64,000 nucleotides of DNA from Grimontia celer (GCF_900055185.1 NZ_FIZX01000001.1:2232001-2296000); one strand, 5' to 3'; counted from the stretch's first letter, positions 8,859 through 18,686 are shown. Made by a program: numbers and translations. The notes: generated by a model from the letters alone, not told the origin.

Positions 8859-9049
8859 GTTTCTCTTCTCACAAAAAATTTGTGTGGACGTTGTTTAGGT
8901 TTATTTGTGATGCAGTTTAGGGACAAATATGCATCCTGTGTGATAGCCATCGAGCAACCACTAATACTATTCATTCAATTTCTTCCAACCCACTGACAAT
9001 CCGGGTAAAACTAGTATCAGCAGTCATCAATTACCCTTGAGAGATCGTC

Positions 9050-9937
9050 ATGCGGCCAACCATTGAACGTGTTCAAAAAGATGTCAGTCCAAGCTGGCAT
9101 TTTGTCGATTACCACTGCATCGAGCCTAAGATTGGCGTGCAGTGCGGTTGGCATTACCACGATGAAATAGAGCTGGTGCTGTATTACGATCCCCATCATG
9201 TGGCCCCTGGAAAAATCATCATTGATGATTACGTCGGCGAGGCGGCACATGGCAATGCCTACCTCACCGGACCCGGTTTGCCGCACATGCTGACGCGCGT
9301 TGCTTCAACAGCCACGCCGGAACGCCCCAGTAGCTCTCATGTGCTCTGGCTTGATCAGTCTTGGATTCAATCCCTGGTAGCCACGGTACCGGCATTGTCT
9401 GCCGTTAGTGACATGTTGGTACGCGCAAACAAAGGGCTGATGTTGTCCAAAGCAACGTTTGATGCTTTGTACCCTTTGATGAATGGCGCGTCGCAGCTGA
9501 AACCCGCCGCACAGTTTGTGCGGGTGGTGGAAATCCTTATGCTGCTGTGTGAAGACAAATCAGCGCAAACACTGACCTCTCGCCCTTTCTGCTTTTATGT
9601 GGCGAAAGATACGCCGATCCTCGACAAGCTGGAAAAAGCGCAGCAGTTTATCGCCGACAACTACAATGAGCAAATATCTGTTCAAGATATATGCAGCCAC
9701 CTCCACATGAGCGAGAGCTCGGTATACCGAATGTTTGAAAAACACTTCGCGGACAGCTTTTCAGATCACCTTAAAAACTATCGACTTGGCAAAGCCTGCG
9801 AGATGTTAGTGCGCTCAAATATTCCCGTTTCGGTGGTTGCTGAGCGGGTGGGGTTTTCTAACCTGTCTAACTTCAACAGGCAGTTCAAGACAACCAAGGG
9901 CATGACACCGACCGACTTCAGAAAGTTGTTTGGGTAG
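9050..9937 (+). CDS. AraC-family transcriptional regulator with N-terminal cupin
   Basis: 295 residues. The N-terminal half contains a cupin-like sensor (GWHYHDEIELVLYYD, about residues 35-49). The C-terminal 100 residues contain the two helix-turn-helix motifs of AraC/XylS proteins (ISVQDICSHLHMSESSVYRMF and VSVVAERVGFSNLSNFNRQF, ending KGMTPTDFRKLFG). It probably binds a sugar or related ligand and controls the divergent MFS transporter; the ligand is unknown. No clear operator was recognised in the 8859-9049 gap. Confidence 0.88.
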   Translation: MRPTIERVQKDVSPSWHFVDYHCIEPKIGVQCGWHYHDEIELVLYYDPHHVAPGKIIIDDYVGEAAHGNAYLTGPGLPHMLTRVASTATPERPSSSHVLWLDQSWIQSLVATVPALSAVSDMLVRANKGLMLSKATFDALYPLMNGASQLKPAAQFVRVVEILMLLCEDKSAQTLTSRPFCFYVAKDTPILDKLEKAQQFIADNYNEQISVQDICSHLHMSESSVYRMFEKHFADSFSDHLKNYRLGKACEMLVRSNIPVSVVAERVGFSNLSNFNRQFKTTKGMTPTDFRKLFG

Positions 9938-9967
9938 GAAGTAGCTTGAAACGAGAGTTCCCAGAGT

Positions 9968-10251
9968 CTAGGGGCTGTTGACCTTTGGTGGTTAAATTTT
10001 GTTCTCGCCATAAGCGTTTTAGGCGCGGCGAGGTGTGTGCCGCCTAGTCATTCTAAGCAAATACACCTCAACAAAGCATAAAACGCTTAGGGTACGGGAC
10101 GCGCAGTCGAACCCTTTGGGCAGCGTTTGTGGGGACTTTCTGCCGCGTTATCGGCTTCTCACGTAGGCTAGCTACACATCGAAGCCTCTGCCTTGCATAA
10201 AATCCCCACAAACTGCTGCAAAAATCATCACCAAAGGTCAACAACCCCTAT
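9968..10251. mobile_element. MITE copy 1 (276 bp) with 4-bp target duplication
   Basis: Element 9972-10247 flanked by CTAG (9968-9971) and CTAT (10248-10251). Terminal inverted repeats begin GGGCTGTTGACCTTTGGTG. Inside are two further inverted repeats: TAAGCGTTTTA/TAAAACGCTTA in the left half and GTTTGTGGGGA/TCCCCACAAAC in the right half. It has no coding capacity. A second copy lies at 39217-39478. The ends and CTAG-type target are compatible with mobilisation by an IS5-like transposase supplied in trans (inference). It ends 17 bp after the flgL stop codon. Confidence 0.85.
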
Positions 10252-10264
10252 GAACTCAATCACG

Positions 10265-11461
10265 TTAGATGTAGTTGAAGAGCGAAAGATCTTTGGTCTT
10301 GGCAAAAGCTTGTTGCGAAGCCTGCAATGCCAACATGTTTTCATTCATGTCGATCACCGCTGTCGAATAGTCCAAGTCTTCCATGGTGCCGAGTGAACGG
10401 TTGAGCACCAGCTTGAAGTCTTTGTGCATGCTTTCTTGTCTATCCAAGGTCGTCAGACGGGTACCGACTTCAGAACGCGCTTTGTTGAGGTGCTTAAAGG
10501 CAGCAGAAAACTGTTCGGTCACCTGATGCAACTCAGCGGTTGCAGACGCATTGAAGATACTCTCATGTGACAGTTCGATTCCGTTCTTGAAGGCATCAAA
10601 CACGTTAAACGTATCCTGACGCTCTAACACAATCTTGTCGCCATCCAGCATTTCACCCTCAAAACTCAGGCTCAGTGTTCCCCACTGCACGCCGTTTTGT
10701 GGATCGTAGACGCCTGCGCTTACCACGCTGCCATTTTGAGTCAGCTCATAAGTGGTTTGCCCAGCACCGTCCACACCGAAACTCACGGCATAGTCTGAGT
10801 TATCAGCATTATTGGTGTTCGTTGCCTGTGCCAACAGCAGCAAGGAACCGCTGTTCAAGTCATATTCCGGCTGATAATCACCAAATGGGTTTTTGATTTC
10901 CATAAACACCTGATCGCCCGGATCGCTGGTTTGTACTTCAACCGCCGGTGCGACTTGCGCAGTACGGTGATAGCTGTCACCGGCATAACGCACATTCAGC
11001 GCGCTGTCGCGATAGAAAGGCTGCTTGCTAGACTGGGTGCCAGAGAACAGAAAATTGCCCGATTCGTCTTTCGCGTTGACCAGATTCATGAAGTTGTCGA
11101 ACAGACCTTTCAGATCCTGACGGTGAGCTGTGCGGTCATCGTCTGAAAGGGAACCATTGATCATTTCCATCGTTTTGCGCTTTGCACTGTCGACCAATTG
11201 CTCTGCATCATCCACCGCAATTTCCGCGCGGGTTTGACGGTTACGGGCAAGCGTGATCGAATCAATGTACTGATCAAGCTGCTTGTCCTGCTGGCGGAAG
11301 TTCTGGATATAAATCGAAGCAACCGGATCTTCACCTGCTGTCAGCACACGTTTGCCTGTGGCGAGCTGATCTTGGTTATCCTGCAACTTCACCTGCTGGC
11401 GCATCAGGTCATTCGACACTGACTGGTAGTTGTGAAAACTGGCAATACGGCTAATCATCAC
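10265..11461 (-). CDS. flgL: FlgL hook-filament junction protein (HAP3)
   Basis: 398 residues, the usual length in Vibrionaceae. The flagellin-like N-terminus (MMISRIASFHNYQSVSNDLMRQQVKLQDNQDQLATGKRV is the first helix region) and C-terminus (MALQASQQAFAKTKDLSLFNYI-type helix) form the D0/D1 domains that join hook to filament; the middle is variable. It is secreted through the flagellar export apparatus. It lies 8 bp downstream of flgK and is co-transcribed with it. No ordinary terminator follows; instead a MITE begins 17 bp past the stop, so the element may now shape the 3' end of this transcript. Confidence 0.96.
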   Translation of the reverse strand: MMISRIASFHNYQSVSNDLMRQQVKLQDNQDQLATGKRVLTAGEDPVASIYIQNFRQQDKQLDQYIDSITLARNRQTRAEIAVDDAEQLVDSAKRKTMEMINGSLSDDDRTAHRQDLKGLFDNFMNLVNAKDESGNFLFSGTQSSKQPFYRDSALNVRYAGDSYHRTAQVAPAVEVQTSDPGDQVFMEIKNPFGDYQPEYDLNSGSLLLLAQATNTNNADNSDYAVSFGVDGAGQTTYELTQNGSVVSAGVYDPQNGVQWGTLSLSFEGEMLDGDKIVLERQDTFNVFDAFKNGIELSHESIFNASATAELHQVTEQFSAAFKHLNKARSEVGTRLTTLDRQESMHKDFKLVLNRSLGTMEDLDYSTAVIDMNENMLALQASQQAFAKTKDLSLFNYI

Positions 11462-11469
11462 TCAGATCC

Positions 11470-13347
11470 TTATCGGGTTGCATTCAGCAGGGTTTCAAAC
11501 GTTTCGTTCGCAGCCGTCATGATTCGGGAGGACGCCATATAGGCTTGCTGGAACTTCATCATGTTGGCCGCTTCTTCATCGAGGTTAACCCCGGAGATTT
11601 CGGCCACGCGCCCTGCTGCTGCATCATGCTCAACACGGCTGACATCCTCAAGGCGGGCGAAAGAGGCTTTCTGCACACCTAAATCCGTATTCAGGCCTTC
11701 ATAAACATCAATCAGGCTAGAACGGCCACCATCCATCAGCTTCTGGGTTTGCAGTTGCTGCATGCGGATAAGGTTTCCGTTCTCACCATCAGCAGGGAGC
11801 AGACTGACCGCAAAGATATCTTCAGCCGCTGCACCCTCAGTAAGTTCAAACGTGGTGCCATTCACGGTTACAGGAGATGCCGGTGGATACGCCTGCGGCG
11901 CAAGGAGAATATTGCCTTTCATATCCAGCACGGCGAATTGAGAGGCATCCGGCGAGATAGCGACCTGAAATTCTTGCTGCGCCCCTTGTTGAAGGACTTT
12001 CAGGCTGCCTTGGCCAGTAATCACCGATTTGGAGCTGACATAGCTCTGTGCGGCAATTTTTGCCGGATCTTCCATGGTGACGGCAATTTGACCCGCACCT
12101 TGTCGCACAGGACGGAGAATGACTCGCTCACCAGCAGCCAAGCCGACGTCGACTTGAATACGCAAACCGTCATATTCAATGGATGGCGGCGAACCGGAAG
12201 GCGTCACCGCCACCATGTTCTTTTCAGGATCGACCAAAGTGTATTGGCTACCATCAAATTTCAGTTGGTAATCGCCGATTTTCAGTTGAGCCAAATCGTC
12301 AATGTATACTTTCAGTTCAGCGGTGGAATCCGATGCTTTCACCACGCGATCGCGGGCGAAATCCTCACTGTTAAAATCCACATAAATGTTTTCACCCACT
12401 TGACCACTGAGATCAAAACCTTGCGATTGAAGCTCGTTAATTGACATGGCAAAGCCTGCCGCCAAACGGCCTAATTCATCGCGCGCTTGTGCCAGCGTGT
12501 TGTCGCGGTATTCAAACATCGCACCCAACTTGCCACGGATGTCATCATTGTCGATAGGTTTTAGCGTTTTACCTTCCACCAGCGCCAAACGGCGTTTCTG
12601 GTAGTCCGGTGTACCTGGCACAGTTTGCAGTTCGCTCGAGTGCAAACCGGACACCAGCGTATGACCGCTTCCGATAATGACGTTATAAAGTCCATCATCA
12701 CGCTGATTCACGCTCACCTGGGTAAACTCAGACAGTTCATTGATGAGTTTTTGATGACGGTCGAGCAAATCGTTATCCACCGCCTGTGATTTCAAAATTG
12801 CTTTATGGATATCGACAATTTCCGCGCCAATGTCATTCATGCGCTGGAGTGTGGCATCAATTTCGACCGTGGTGTCCGCTTCCTGATTTTGCAGAACATT
12901 GTTGATGTCGTTCAGGCCAGCAGCAACAAGACGGGATTTTTCCAGCACCACTTTACGGGCGCCCATATCACTCGGGCTGTCCGCCAGACCTTTCACCGCA
13001 CCATAGAACTCATTCATGTTCTCAGGAATTTTCTTCGCGGAGTGGGACATCATGTCATCCAACAGGGTGAGCTGGCCGTTACGGGTTTGAGCATGTGCCA
13101 GTGCAGACGTGGTGATGTTGTATTCGTTGACCGCAAACTTGTCATAGTTGCGGCGAACCGCAGCCGCATGCACACCGTGGCCCCATTGGTTTGCCGACCA
13201 ATAGGCGGAGTCATTGGCACGCTGCTCAACGGACTGACGGCTATAGCCATCAGTATTCACGTTCGAGATGTTGTGACCCGTTGTATTCAGCTGCCGCTGT
13301 GCTGTCAGAACGCCCTGAGAACCGAGCGTCAGCAGATCAAACCCCAT
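11470..13347 (-). CDS. flgK: FlgK hook-associated protein 1
   Basis: 625 residues, normal for Vibrio FlgK. The N-terminus has the axial-protein motif (LLTLGSQGVLTAQRQLNTTGHNISNVNTDGYSRQ region, residues about 4-38) and the C-terminus the matching helix (ISGVNLDEEAANMMKFQQAY). Together these form the D0 core at the hook-filament junction. It heads the flgKL operon. A sigma-54-like promoter ends about 57 nt upstream, in agreement with flgKL being a class III operon in V. cholerae. It is separated from flgJ by an unrelated small membrane-protein gene. Confidence 0.96.
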   Translation of the reverse strand: MGFDLLTLGSQGVLTAQRQLNTTGHNISNVNTDGYSRQSVEQRANDSAYWSANQWGHGVHAAAVRRNYDKFAVNEYNITTSALAHAQTRNGQLTLLDDMMSHSAKKIPENMNEFYGAVKGLADSPSDMGARKVVLEKSRLVAAGLNDINNVLQNQEADTTVEIDATLQRMNDIGAEIVDIHKAILKSQAVDNDLLDRHQKLINELSEFTQVSVNQRDDGLYNVIIGSGHTLVSGLHSSELQTVPGTPDYQKRRLALVEGKTLKPIDNDDIRGKLGAMFEYRDNTLAQARDELGRLAAGFAMSINELQSQGFDLSGQVGENIYVDFNSEDFARDRVVKASDSTAELKVYIDDLAQLKIGDYQLKFDGSQYTLVDPEKNMVAVTPSGSPPSIEYDGLRIQVDVGLAAGERVILRPVRQGAGQIAVTMEDPAKIAAQSYVSSKSVITGQGSLKVLQQGAQQEFQVAISPDASQFAVLDMKGNILLAPQAYPPASPVTVNGTTFELTEGAAAEDIFAVSLLPADGENGNLIRMQQLQTQKLMDGGRSSLIDVYEGLNTDLGVQKASFARLEDVSRVEHDAAAGRVAEISGVNLDEEAANMMKFQQAYMASSRIMTAANETFETLLNATR

Positions 13348-13403
13348 TCTGCCCCCGTATGCGGAAACGCATAACCTACGAAATTGTCTATTAAGCAGAA
13401 CAA

Positions 13404-13419
13404 TTCAAGAATCGTGCCA
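13404..13419 (-). promoter_or_regulatory. Sigma-54-like promoter of flgKL
   Basis: Leftward reading TGGCACGATTCTTGAA: perfect TGGCACG -24 box, N4, and TTGAA instead of TTGCW at -12. Predicted start near 13392, 45 nt before flgK. Confidence 0.55.
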
Positions 13420-13527
13420 CAGAGTTTAAGGTCTGAAATTCAATGAGATGGATGATATTTTCAACAACTTGGCGTCGCTCTGTGCCGCAAAGGGCAAGGC
13501 ATTGCCGCTACGTTATCTACCCAGACG

Positions 13528-13563
13528 ACCGGAAGATGCTCGCTGAATCCGACATCTTCCGGT
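13528..13563. terminator. Hairpin after the small membrane-protein gene
   Basis: 11-bp stem ACCGGAAGATG/CATCTTCCGGT with a 14-nt loop between the 13576 gene and flgK. No T-run follows on the minus strand, so termination would be weak or factor-dependent. Confidence 0.45.
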
Positions 13564-13575
13564 TGTTTGGTTAGA

Positions 13576-14034
13576 TCAACTGTTAAGCCAGCTCCAAAGA
13601 CCCAGCGAAAAGTTGGGCAAAAGATCGATGCCAAGGAATGACTTCAGCAAATACAGCGAGGTGATGACAATAGAAAACAGCACAAAGCTACCTACCAACA
13701 AGGCAACAACCCGCCCTGCACTCGCCGCTCTTTGCTCCGCACGTGTCAGTTCACGACGGTTACGCCCGAACAGGAAAACCAGATAATAATTCCAGCCAAA
13801 ACCGCCAATAATAGGCCGGAAGTCAACTGCATGCTGAGCCTTGGCACGGGTACCAAACATAAGTTTGAGTTGAAGGAGTTGTGCATCGGTGAACGACTCC
13901 GCGATATCTTTCGGCGTTTTATCGAGAAAGGCGCGGATAAAGGGATCGCGGTGAATAGACCCCTGAGCGTGCTTCGCCAGACTTTGCGGGCCTGGCGTCG
14001 GTGCCTGTTCAGGAGATGATTGTTGCTCTGCCAT
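13576..14034 (-). CDS. Conserved-looking membrane protein of unknown function between flgJ and flgK
   Basis: 152 residues, not assigned to a named family. The N-terminal 35 residues are polar and Pro/Gln-rich. A central stretch (SFTDAQLLQLKLMFGTR, about 47-63) looks like a structured motif, followed by an aromatic patch (GGFGWNYYLVFLFGRNRREL). One clear membrane helix lies at about 108-130 (VVALLVGSFVLFSIVITSLYLL), and a second weaker one may cover the aromatic patch. There is no signal peptide. It lies 54 bp after flgJ with the same direction, so it is probably transcribed with flgFGHIJ, but nothing in it is a known flagellar motif. Confidence 0.75.
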   Translation of the reverse strand: MAEQQSSPEQAPTPGPQSLAKHAQGSIHRDPFIRAFLDKTPKDIAESFTDAQLLQLKLMFGTRAKAQHAVDFRPIIGGFGWNYYLVFLFGRNRRELTRAEQRAASAGRVVALLVGSFVLFSIVITSLYLLKSFLGIDLLPNFSLGLWSWLNS

Positions 14035-14088
14035 GGGTTTCTACCTTTCGCTGTGACAGAGCGGACAACAACTTACCGCTCACGCGAG

Positions 14089-15069
14089 TTATTGCTCCAT
14101 CATTCCTTTTACGCGGTTGAACACGCTGATCACTTTGTCAGAGTACTGAGGATCTGTCGCGTAACCCGCTTGATGCAAACCTCGGATAAACTGCTCCGGT
14201 TCTGCTGTCTGTTGAAGCGCCATTGAGTAGCGAGGATTCCGGTTCAGGAAGCTCACATAATCATTGAAACTGTCTTCATATGAAGGATAGGCACGAAATG
14301 AAGCCATTTCCTGCACTGGGATATCATCGTGGAACTCCAGCGTCTGGGTCGCCACTTTATTGCCGTCCCAACGTGGGTCCGCTTTGATGTTGAAAAGGTT
14401 GTGGCTGGAACCACGCGCATTGGCGATCACCTTTTTACCCCATCCCGTTTCCAACGCGGCCTGTGCAATCAAAATCGCAGGGTCTGTGCCTAACGTACGC
14501 GCAGCCTTTTTCGCGTAAGGTGTCAGGCGGCTAACGAACTCATCCGGTGTTTCGAACGGCTTACTGCTTTCCACTTTTGGCGCTGTGTTTTGCTGTGCCA
14601 GCATATGTGGCGTTGGAATAACCGTGTCGTCAGAAAGTGGCTGCAGTGCTTGCTCTGCTGCGTCTTCTTCCGCCATATTTGGCGCGAGTGGTAGGGTTGG
14701 TTGCAGGCGAATACGATCGCTCGCGCTGTTGTCACCCACGTCCATAGGCTCGCTGTTTTGCAGTCCTTTAAATTGCTGGACAATCAAGTCAGCCAGACCC
14801 AATGACCCCTCTCGTGAAAGTGCACTGGAAAGCTGCTCATCCGCCATTTGCTCATAGAACTTGGAGGTACGGTTATCTATCAAATCTGACTCGAAGGCTT
14901 CGTTAGCGCTTCTCATCGATTTGAACAGCATCTGAGTAAACAGTGCCTCGAACTGTTCTGCCGCTGCATACAATGCATCGTCTGACTGCTCACCATTCGC
15001 CGCCTTCTGGCGAAGAATGTCCAAGCGGCTGAGGTCGTGAATAAATCCGGTATCTAATGGTGCTTTCAT
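14089..15069 (-). CDS. flgJ: FlgJ rod-cap / peptidoglycan hydrolase
   Basis: 326 residues, two domains. Residues about 30-105 are the rod-binding scaffold domain (AAEQFEALFTQMLFKSMRSANEAF). Residues about 165-326 are a glucosaminidase-type muramidase (AQAALETGWGKKVIA with the catalytic Glu, then HNLFNIKADPRWDG). The enzyme opens the cell wall for rod growth and caps the nascent rod in the periplasm. It starts 3 bp after flgI, so translation is coupled. A Pro/Gln/Glu-rich linker of about 60 residues separates the domains. Confidence 0.96.
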   Translation of the reverse strand: MKAPLDTGFIHDLSRLDILRQKAANGEQSDDALYAAAEQFEALFTQMLFKSMRSANEAFESDLIDNRTSKFYEQMADEQLSSALSREGSLGLADLIVQQFKGLQNSEPMDVGDNSASDRIRLQPTLPLAPNMAEEDAAEQALQPLSDDTVIPTPHMLAQQNTAPKVESSKPFETPDEFVSRLTPYAKKAARTLGTDPAILIAQAALETGWGKKVIANARGSSHNLFNIKADPRWDGNKVATQTLEFHDDIPVQEMASFRAYPSYEDSFNDYVSFLNRNPRYSMALQQTAEPEQFIRGLHQAGYATDPQYSDKVISVFNRVKGMMEQ

Positions 15070-15072
15070 GGC

Positions 15073-16164
15073 TTAAATCACTATCAGTTGACCGTCGATG
15101 GCGCCCGCTTGCTTGAGCGCTTGCAAGATTGCCATTAAGTCTGATGGTGCCGCACCAACGCCATTCACTGCGCGGACCAAATCATCCAGTGTGACACCTG
15201 GCTTGAAGTGGAACATTCGGCCATCTTCTTCTGTCACTTCCACACCGGAATCTGGCACTACCACGGTTTCGCCACCTGAAAACGCGCCCGGTTGACTCAC
15301 CTGAAGGTTTTCATTAATAGTGACCGTCATACCGCCGTGCGTAATAGCCGCAGGGCGAAGACGAACGTTTTGTCCAACGACAATAGTACCGGTACGGCTG
15401 TTAACAATGATTTTTGCGGCTGCGTCTGCTGGCACAAACTCAAGGTTTTCTACCGTAGAAAGGAAAGCAACACGCTGGGATAAATCACGTGGTGCACGAA
15501 CACGCACTGATGTGGAATCCATCGCCGATGCAGTATTTGGTCCAAGGAAACTGTTGATGGAGTCCGCCATGCGCTGTGCGGTCGTGAAATCAGACTCAAA
15601 CAGATTGAAGGTAATGTGATCGCCACGGCCAAAAGGTGAAGGAACTTCCTGCTCGACTGTTGCGCCATTGGTAATACGGCCAACGGTTGGTGTATTACCA
15701 ACAATCGAGGAGCCGTCAGCACCTTCTGCACTGAAGCCGCCAACAATCAGGTTACCCTGTGCCACAGCGTAGACTTTGCCGTCGAGACCTTTCATAAAGG
15801 TCTGAACTAACGTGCCGCCGCGTAAGCTCTTTGCAGAACCAATAGACGACACTGTGATGTCAATTTTCTGACCTTGTTTAGAAAACGCTGGCAGCTCAGC
15901 ACTCACGGCAACAGCCGCCACGTTCTTGGTTTTAGGTTTAGTGCCTGGGGGCAATTGAATGCCGAAGTTCTTCAGCATGGCGTTAAAGCTTTGATCGGTA
16001 AACGGTGTACTCTCACCAGTTCCGGCAAGACCTACCACCAATCCGTATCCCACCAGTTGGTTACTTCGTACGCCTGCAACTTCCGACACATCTTTAATGC
16101 GGGCAGCCTGCGCCACTGGGGCAATCAATACGGCAATCAAAAACAGCTTTAGCCAACTCTTCAC
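15073..16164 (-). CDS. flgI: FlgI flagellar P-ring protein
   Basis: 363 residues. A Sec signal peptide (first ~20 residues, cleaved after APVAQA) is followed by the family start ([26 protein letters not shown]). It forms the peptidoglycan-level bushing around the rod. Family motifs NRTG-like ([15 protein letters not shown]) and the conserved C-terminus ([21 protein letters not shown]) are intact. It lies between flgH and flgJ as in all polar-flagellum clusters. Confidence 0.97.
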   Translation of the reverse strand: MKSWLKLFLIAVLIAPVAQAARIKDVSEVAGVRSNQLVGYGLVVGLAGTGESTPFTDQSFNAMLKNFGIQLPPGTKPKTKNVAAVAVSAELPAFSKQGQKIDITVSSIGSAKSLRGGTLVQTFMKGLDGKVYAVAQGNLIVGGFSAEGADGSSIVGNTPTVGRITNGATVEQEVPSPFGRGDHITFNLFESDFTTAQRMADSINSFLGPNTASAMDSTSVRVRAPRDLSQRVAFLSTVENLEFVPADAAAKIIVNSRTGTIVVGQNVRLRPAAITHGGMTVTINENLQVSQPGAFSGGETVVVPDSGVEVTEEDGRMFHFKPGVTLDDLVRAVNGVGAAPSDLMAILQALKQAGAIDGQLIVI

Positions 16165-16192
16165 GTCAATTCTCCGGCAACTTTGTTACGCG

Positions 16193-16984
16193 TTATAGAA
16201 CGACATTAAAGAATCGTGCCAAGAATCCCTGATCTTGCGTATCTTGACGATCACCAGTCCCTGAGTACTGAATTCGTGCGTTGGAAATACGCGTGGACGC
16301 AATCGTGTTTTCTGAGGTGATATCGTCAGGACGTATGGTACCACTGAGGCGGATATACTCATCGCCAGTGTTCAGTGTCAGCCATTTCTCGCCACGGATC
16401 ATCAGGTTACCATTCGACATCACATCAATCACTTCTACAGAGATCGAACCGGAAATGCTGTTGCTCTGATCTGCACTGGTTGAGCCGCTGGTTGAATTGT
16501 CATGCGCAGCTGCATAAGAAAGATTACGCTCGCCAATCGTGACTTCCTGACCACCGAACTCCAATGGATCCATGCTCAAGTCACTGGATTTTGCCGCATC
16601 ACTACTGGCGCTCTTTTTCGCCTGCGTTTTCTCTTCCAGCATCACAGTCACAATGTCGCCGATACCGCGCGGTTTTGTATCATCGTAAAGATCTTGCGCG
16701 CTCACGGCGCTGAACAATGAACCTGTCGCGGTGGCATAATGCTCAGGTTGACGCGTCGGATGAAGCGGCGTCCAGTTTGGGTCTCCCGCAACCGGGTCTT
16801 CGCGTTCGCGAAGCAAACCAATCAAACCTTCGTTGCCTGGATCAGTGGTACCCTCAACGGCATCAGTTTCTGTTGTGCCCTGCACCACTTCGCTCTGGTT
16901 TTCTGCGAGAAAAGCTTCAGGGCTCATCATTTCACAGCCGGATATTGTTGCCAGCATAAAACCTGTGATCAGTAACTTTTTCAT
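16193..16984 (-). CDS. flgH: FlgH flagellar L-ring lipoprotein
   Basis: 263 residues with a lipoprotein signal (TISGC, lipidated Cys17). Residues about 85-263 are the FlgH domain ([26 protein letters not shown], then [18 protein letters not shown] and C-terminal [11 protein letters not shown]). It forms the outer-membrane ring of the basal body. An acidic, low-complexity linker (about 25-60) is longer than in enteric FlgH. The gene follows flgG by 15 bp. Confidence 0.96.
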   Translation of the reverse strand: MKKLLITGFMLATISGCEMMSPEAFLAENQSEVVQGTTETDAVEGTTDPGNEGLIGLLREREDPVAGDPNWTPLHPTRQPEHYATATGSLFSAVSAQDLYDDTKPRGIGDIVTVMLEEKTQAKKSASSDAAKSSDLSMDPLEFGGQEVTIGERNLSYAAAHDNSTSGSTSADQSNSISGSISVEVIDVMSNGNLMIRGEKWLTLNTGDEYIRLSGTIRPDDITSENTIASTRISNARIQYSGTGDRQDTQDQGFLARFFNVVL

Positions 16985-16999
16985 CCGCGCTTTACTCCG

Positions 17000-17788
17000 T
17001 TATAGCTGCTGGTTGACGTAACTCAGCATCTGGTCGACAGACGAAATCACCTTGGAGTTCATTTCATAAACTCGCTGCGCTTCGATCATGTTTACCAGCT
17101 CTTCGGTTACGTTAACGTTGGAGGTTTCCAGCATTGATTGTCGAACGCTGCCAAGACCATCAAGACCCGGCACACCCTCTTGTGGGTCACCGCTTGCGCC
17201 GGTTGGCAGGTAAAGGTTCTGTCCGATTGGCTCAAGACCACCCGGGTTAATGAAGTCCACCGTAGTAATCTGACCAATAACGGCGTTAGCTTGCTGTCCA
17301 CGTAATCTCGCAGAGACTTCACCATCGGTACCGATAGTCACCTGAATAGCATCAGGCGGTACGACAATTTCCGGTTCAAGCGGATAGCCTGCACCAGAGG
17401 TCACAATCACACCTTCATCATTAAGAGTGAACTGACCGTTACGCTGGTAACCGATGTTGCCGTCTGGCAGCAAAATCTGGAAGAAACCATCGCCTTCGAT
17501 CATCAGGTCGAGAGCGTTGTTGGTGGTTTGGGCATTACCGTTGGTGTGAACGCGTTGCGTTGCCACCACTTTTGAACCGGCACCCAACATCAAGCCGCTT
17601 GGCAATTCGGTATTCTGCGAAGACTGACCGCCTGGCTGATTGATATTCTGGTAAAACAAATCTTCAAAAACCGCACGGGACTTTTTAAAGCCCACCGTTG
17701 AGGCGTTTGCCAAGTTATTCGAAATCGTCGAAATATTGGTCTGTTGTGCGTCTAGGCCGGTTTTACTCACCCACAGTGCTGGATGCAT
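17000..17788 (-). CDS. flgG: FlgG distal rod protein
   Basis: 262 residues, exactly the usual length. It has the rod/hook signature at the N-terminus (LDAQQTNISTISNNLANASTVGFKKSRA region, residues about 12-40), a central FlgG-type fold, and the C-terminal helix (SNVNVTEELVNMIEAQRVYEMNSK). It builds the outer part of the rod that passes the P and L rings. It lies 16 bp downstream of flgF. Confidence 0.97.
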   Translation of the reverse strand: MHPALWVSKTGLDAQQTNISTISNNLANASTVGFKKSRAVFEDLFYQNINQPGGQSSQNTELPSGLMLGAGSKVVATQRVHTNGNAQTTNNALDLMIEGDGFFQILLPDGNIGYQRNGQFTLNDEGVIVTSGAGYPLEPEIVVPPDAIQVTIGTDGEVSARLRGQQANAVIGQITTVDFINPGGLEPIGQNLYLPTGASGDPQEGVPGLDGLGSVRQSMLETSNVNVTEELVNMIEAQRVYEMNSKVISSVDQMLSYVNQQL

Positions 17789-17804
17789 ACTGAATTCCTC
17801 TCAA

Positions 17805-18554
17805 TTAACCCAAGCGCAGCAGAGAGTTAGATGCTTGATCCATTTCCTCTGCGGTCTTCATTAGTTTGACTTGCATTTCAAAGTGACGCTGAAGGTCAAT
17901 CAATCCCGTCATCTCGCTGATTGGGTTGACGTTACTGCCTTCCAGCGCGCCGGTCAGGAGCGATACGCCCGCATCGGCTTCATATACAGTGCCGGGATTA
18001 ATCGGCTTGAATACGCCATTTTTGTCTTTGAAAAGCTCTTCGTTATTCGGGCGGACAAGTTTGATACGATCAACTTCTTCCATCGCTTCCGGTGGTGCAC
18101 CCTGTGGTAACACTGACACCGTGCCATCAGTTCCAATTTCAATTTTCGAAACAGGCAAAGGAAGGAAGATAGGCGCGCCTCGCTCACCTAGGATCAAATG
18201 GCCATGACCATTTTGCAGCATGCCTGTTTGGTCGACTTTCAGGTTACCCACGCGGGTGTAACCTTCCTGGCCGGTGCCATCCAAAACCGCCAGCCATCCG
18301 TCACCTTTAATCGCAACGTCAAGTTCACGACCTGTGGTGATGGTTGAGCCTTGTGCAAAGCTATGCCCTGGGCGCTCTGTCATGTTGAACACACGGGTAG
18401 GCAAACCTTCACCGTATGCCTGCATGGCACGAGCTTGCTCCAAATCAGCGCGAAAGCCGGTAGTACTGGCGTTAGCCAGGTTGTTGGCACGCAGCTGCAA
18501 AGCCTGCATATCTTGTTTGGCGCCACTCATGGCGAGAAATAGTGCGCGATCCAT
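17805..18554 (-). CDS. flgF: FlgF proximal rod protein
   Basis: 249 residues from the ATG at 18554 (MDRALFLAMSGAKQDMQ), chosen over an upstream in-frame ATG at 18605 because an AGGAGAA ribosome binding site lies 8 nt before it and because the upstream region holds a sigma-54 promoter. N-terminal rod motif (NNLANASTTGFRADLEQA) and C-terminal helix (SNVNPISEMTGLIDLQRHFEMQVK) are present. It is a component of the proximal rod, secreted by the flagellar apparatus. It is the first gene of the flgFGHIJ unit. Confidence 0.96.
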   Translation of the reverse strand: MDRALFLAMSGAKQDMQALQLRANNLANASTTGFRADLEQARAMQAYGEGLPTRVFNMTERPGHSFAQGSTITTGRELDVAIKGDGWLAVLDGTGQEGYTRVGNLKVDQTGMLQNGHGHLILGERGAPIFLPLPVSKIEIGTDGTVSVLPQGAPPEAMEEVDRIKLVRPNNEELFKDKNGVFKPINPGTVYEADAGVSLLTGALEGSNVNPISEMTGLIDLQRHFEMQVKLMKTAEEMDQASNSLLRLG

Positions 18555-18588
18555 TAAGACGTTCTCCTGTCGCTTATGCATTAAAGAA

Positions 18589-18604
18589 AGCAAGAAGAGT
18601 GCCA
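18589..18604 (-). promoter_or_regulatory. Sigma-54 promoter of the flgFGHIJ operon
   Basis: Leftward reading TGGCACTCTTCTTGCT fits TGGCAYR-N4-TTGCW with one deviation. Predicted start near 18577, 23 nt before flgF. V. cholerae also transcribes flgFGHIJ separately from flgBCDE. Confidence 0.7.
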
Positions 18605-18686
18605 AAACGTTATTTTGTATTTTTACAATACGTTAGCGCGATAATTGAGCAAATTGAGGAGAGAGATGAGAGTCGTTCTGGGAAAA

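Noticed and set aside
11749-12444. 231-codon open frame opposite flgK
   Set aside because: Lies wholly within flgK on the other strand, has no ribosome binding site, and its protein is His/Arg/Leu-rich noise typical of antisense frames.
18555-18605. N-terminal extension of FlgF
   Set aside because: In-frame ATG exists, but it lies upstream of the AGGAGAA site and inside the sigma-54 promoter; family members start at MDRALFLAM.
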